A stretch of 64,000 bases of DNA, taken from the NCBI GenBank assembly GCA_964606085.1, contig CAZSFD010000001.1, positions 124,001 to 188,000 of the forward strand, written 5' to 3'. The translations under genes and the position numbers were made by a program. The first letter of the stretch is position 1, and each line of letters starts with the position of its first letter. The notes under the pieces are model-generated. The model did no database searches, was not told the DNA's origin, and saw nothing but the letters and a program-made list of their open reading frames with translations. This document shows positions 61,621 through 64,000 of this stretch, one piece after another. Origin of the DNA: CAIQJJ01 sp964606085. Lineage in GTDB: Bacteria; Chloroflexota; Anaerolineae; Anaerolineales; UBA4823.

Positions 61621-64000
61621 CAAGCAGCAGACGCAGGCCCAGCCCGAACACAAAAACGGACGCAAACCTGAACTCGTGGTGGTGAACGAACAGGTCAGCG
61701 AACTGGCTGGCGTGGCAGAACTGCCCGGCGGTTTGGCGGCGGCTGGCGATGCTCAGGCCCAGGCAGCCCGCCTGGGCGACGCGCGTTTGCAGACCATCCA
61801 GCGCCAGCGCATGGCGAAGCACATCGGCCAGATGCAGGGCAATCAGCACTTGCAGCGCATCATCCAGGCCGCCACGCACAACAACGCCGCCCAATCGAGC
61901 GCGCCGAAGGGAAACGGAAACGGCCATCACGCGGAAAGCGTCACCGCCGAAGCCGATTTCGCCGGCGATGCCGATGGCCTGGGTGCGGGCGGGCCGCGCG
62001 CCTTCGTGGGGGTCAGCACGCCGCCGAATGGCAACGGCAATGGCAACAGCCACCACGCCATCCAACGCGAAGAAACCTCGGCCAACCAGGAACCCACCGA
62101 GGCCGAGAAGGCCGCCGCCAAAGCCGCCGCCCAGGCTGCCCGCGCCCAGGCGCAGCAGGCCCAAAGCGTGGCCGACCAGGAAACCGGCAAGGCCAACACC
62201 GCCAGTTCTGCTGAAAAACAAGTCAAAGAGACGGCCAAAGCCAAAGGCGATGCCGCCAAAGCCGAGGCGCAAAGCATTCCCAAAGGCCCGCCCGTCAAAG
62301 GCGCAGCGCCGGCGCCCAAACCGGTCAATGCCGCGCCCCAGGGCATGATCGGCGGCGCAGCGCCCACGCCGGCCAGCGTCGAAGGCGGCAAAGCGCCCGC
62401 CTCCCCCGAAGAAGACCCCGGCTTCAACACCGTGGTGGGCAAGGCCAAAGCTACCAGCGCCAAAGAGAAAACCCACGAACCAGCGGCGACAAAAGCAGAA
62501 CAAGCGCAAGGGGCCGCCGTCCCCCCGGCAGGCGAAGTGACCAGCAAGGCCCAGGCCGGGCAGGTGGGGGCGATGGAATCTACCGAGACGCCCGCCTTCG
62601 ACAAGGCCGCCTTCAAAGCCAAGCTGATGCAGAAGATCGAGGCGATGACGCCCAAGACGGCGGAGGAAGCCGATAACTTCAAATCGGGCGGCAAAGCGGG
62701 GGCGATCAAAGGCGAACTGACAGGCGAGGTGGATCAGCAGAAACAGGCTTCGCAAGGCCCGCTGAAAGAGAAAGCCGCCGCCGCTCCCGACACTGGCGGC
62801 ATCAAACCCAAGCCGGTGACGCCGCTGACGCCGGAAACGCCTGGTGAAGCGCCTGCCAGCCTGGGGGCTGAAGCCGCCGCGCCCAAGCCGAAGGGCCAAA
62901 GCGAACTGGAAACCCCGCTCAAACAGCAAAGCCAATCGGTCGATCAGCAGATGGCCGAAGCCGATGTCAGCGAAGATCAGTTGGCGAAATCGAACGAGCC
63001 AGAATTTACCGGGGCGCTGGCATCCAAAAAAGAAGCGCAAACGCAGGCCGAGCAATCACCGAAGGAATATCGCCAGTTTGAAGGGGAGCAGGTTGCCAAA
63101 GCCAAATCGGAGGCGGAAGCAGTTGCCACCGAAAAGACCCAGGCCATGCACGCCACCCGCACGAACGCCCTGACGACCGTAGAGGGCCAGCAAGGCCAGG
63201 CCAAAACTCAAGACGAGCAGAAGCGGGCGCAGATTGCCGCGGATATCCAGAAAATCTACGACAACACCAAAACGAAGGTCGAGGGCATCCTGACGAAGAT
63301 GGATCAGGATGTCAACCAGGCCTTCGATGCCGGCGCGGCGGCGGCCAAGCAAGCCTTCGAAAATTACATCGACTCGGAAACCGAAGCCTACAAGCAAGAC
63401 CGCTATGGCGGCTGGCTGGGCTGGGCGCGCTGGATTGAAGATAAATTCAAGGCTGACCCCGAGATCAACCGCATTGCCGAGCGGGGCAAGGCGCTGTTCA
63501 TCAAAGAGATGGACGCGGTGATCAACAACGTGGTCGAGATCGTGGCGCGCGGCATGACCGAGGCCAAGGCGGAAATCGCAAATGGCAAGAAGGAAATCCA
63601 AACCTATGTGGAAAAACTGCCCGCCGATTTGCAGCAGGTGGGGCAGCAGGCCGCCGGTGACGTGCAGAGCCAGTTCGACGAACTCGAAGCCAGCGTCAAC
63701 AGCAAGCAAGATGAGTTGGTAGACAGCCTGGCCAACAAGTACAAGGAAAATCTCGATGCCGTCAACGCCCGCGTCGAGGCGATCAAGGAGGCCAACAAAG
63801 GGCTGATTGACCGGGCGGTGGATGCGGTGGCCGGGGTGATCCGCACGATCATCGAACTGAAAAACATGCTGCTGAACGTGTTGGGGCGCGTGGCCGATGC
63901 GGTGGGCAAGATCATCAAAGACCCGATTGGCTTCCTGGGCAACCTGGTGAATGCCATCAAGCAGGGCTTCAGCCAGTTCGTCGGCAACATCGGCACGCAT
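61613..64000 (+). CDS. long Ala/Gln-rich coiled-coil protein, 3' end beyond the window
   Basis: An open frame of at least 796 codons that starts at ATG 61613 and has no stop before the window end. Residues 62-85 hold the same motif as the upstream protein (QRQRMAKHI and GNQHLQRIIQ), followed at 150-154 by IQREE. From about 160 to 500 it is a low-complexity Ala/Lys/Glu/Pro region with NGNGNG runs. From about 500 onward, coiled-coil helices follow (KIYDNTKTKVEGILTKMDQDVNQ, then AVNARVEAIKEANKG), ending in an amphipathic stretch. There is no signal peptide. It could be a tape-measure-like or cargo protein of the adjacent system. The 8-nt overlap suggests coupled translation. Confidence 0.75.
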   Translation, partial: MSNKQQTQAQPEHKNGRKPELVVVNEQVSELAGVAELPGGLAAAGDAQAQAARLGDARLQTIQRQRMAKHIGQMQGNQHLQRIIQAATHNNAAQSSAPKGNGNGHHAESVTAEADFAGDADGLGAGGPRAFVGVSTPPNGNGNGNSHHAIQREETSANQEPTEAEKAAAKAAAQAARAQAQQAQSVADQETGKANTASSAEKQVKETAKAKGDAAKAEAQSIPKGPPVKGAAPAPKPVNAAPQGMIGGAAPTPASVEGGKAPASPEEDPGFNTVVGKAKATSAKEKTHEPAATKAEQAQGAAVPPAGEVTSKAQAGQVGAMESTETPAFDKAAFKAKLMQKIEAMTPKTAEEADNFKSGGKAGAIKGELTGEVDQQKQASQGPLKEKAAAAPDTGGIKPKPVTPLTPETPGEAPASLGAEAAAPKPKGQSELETPLKQQSQSVDQQMAEADVSEDQLAKSNEPEFTGALASKKEAQTQAEQSPKEYRQFEGEQVAKAKSEAEAVATEKTQAMHATRTNALTTVEGQQGQAKTQDEQKRAQIAADIQKIYDNTKTKVEGILTKMDQDVNQAFDAGAAAAKQAFENYIDSETEAYKQDRYGGWLGWARWIEDKFKADPEINRIAERGKALFIKEMDAVINNVVEIVARGMTEAKAEIANGKKEIQTYVEKLPADLQQVGQQAAGDVQSQFDELEASVNSKQDELVDSLANKYKENLDAVNARVEAIKEANKGLIDRAVDAVAGVIRTIIELKNMLLNVLGRVADAVGKIIKDPIGFLGNLVNAIKQGFSQFVGNIGTH

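Noticed and set aside
61406..63055. A 549-codon minus-strand open frame opposite the window-end genes
   Set aside because: It is rich in Arg/Gly/Phe, has no domain motif, and mirrors two well-supported + strand genes with coupled starts and recognisable motifs. GC-rich codon use leaves the complementary frame open.

Overview
The window looks like a chromosomal segment of a Chloroflexota bacterium, probably of the Anaerolineae or a related class. This is inferred from GC-rich coding sequence, many Tat-type lipoprotein solute-binding proteins with 'RRDFLKL' leaders, a V4R-domain protein, 7TM histidine kinases, a secreted enzyme ending in HKVYLPVIFK, and abundant sugar and oligopeptide ABC transport. 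No rRNA, tRNA, transposase or CRISPR array was found.

Layout. (1) 0.1-9.3 kb: an HD-GYP protein, a DUF4432 sugar-epimerase-like protein, then a + strand metabolic run (glycosidase-like protein, UroD-family protein, Gfo/Idh/MocA oxidoreductase, 2-hydroxyacid dehydrogenase, FGE-like lipoprotein, FmdB zinc ribbon). A two-gene restriction-modification cassette sits inside this run. (2) 9.4-14.6 kb, minus strand: ECF sigma factor, an exosortase with a fused anti-sigma-type zinc finger, and a large membrane VIT/VWA protein with a PEP-CTERM tail, all joined by ATGA overlaps. (3) 14.8-24.5 kb: V4R sensor, ExoIII, DegV, a multi-PAS histidine kinase, then a tight operon of three zinc-ribbon proteins, a second kinase and ClpS.

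(4) 24.6-46.3 kb: a glycan-utilisation region that looks like xyloglucan use. It holds a 1550-residue secreted GH74 protein, a second GH74 lipoprotein, a sugar ABC transporter, an Opp-type ABC transporter, a beta-helix protein and two LacI regulators. Two sigma70 promoters with palindromic operators at -10/+1 (30.37-30.41 and 43.57-43.61 kb) probably control it. (5) 46.4-54.7 kb: two tandem GntR/LacI hybrid regulators, a second complete sugar ABC transporter and a large uncharacterised glycosidase-like protein whose coding sequence carries an in-frame palindromic element. (6) 54.7-57.5 kb: hisS translationally coupled to an orphan solute-binding lipoprotein.

(7) 57.8-64.0 kb: an AAA+ ATPase, a peptidoglycan-binding-domain protein and a long alanine/glutamine-rich coiled-coil protein that runs off the window end. 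The last two share an N-terminal sequence motif. This resembles the accessory end of an extracellular contractile injection system locus; no sheath, tube or baseplate gene is inside the window. Two other structures stand out: the sigma/exosortase/single-target operon, and a set of long palindromes (15.4, 50.4, 53.4 kb) whose arms are built from short purine-rich tandem units.
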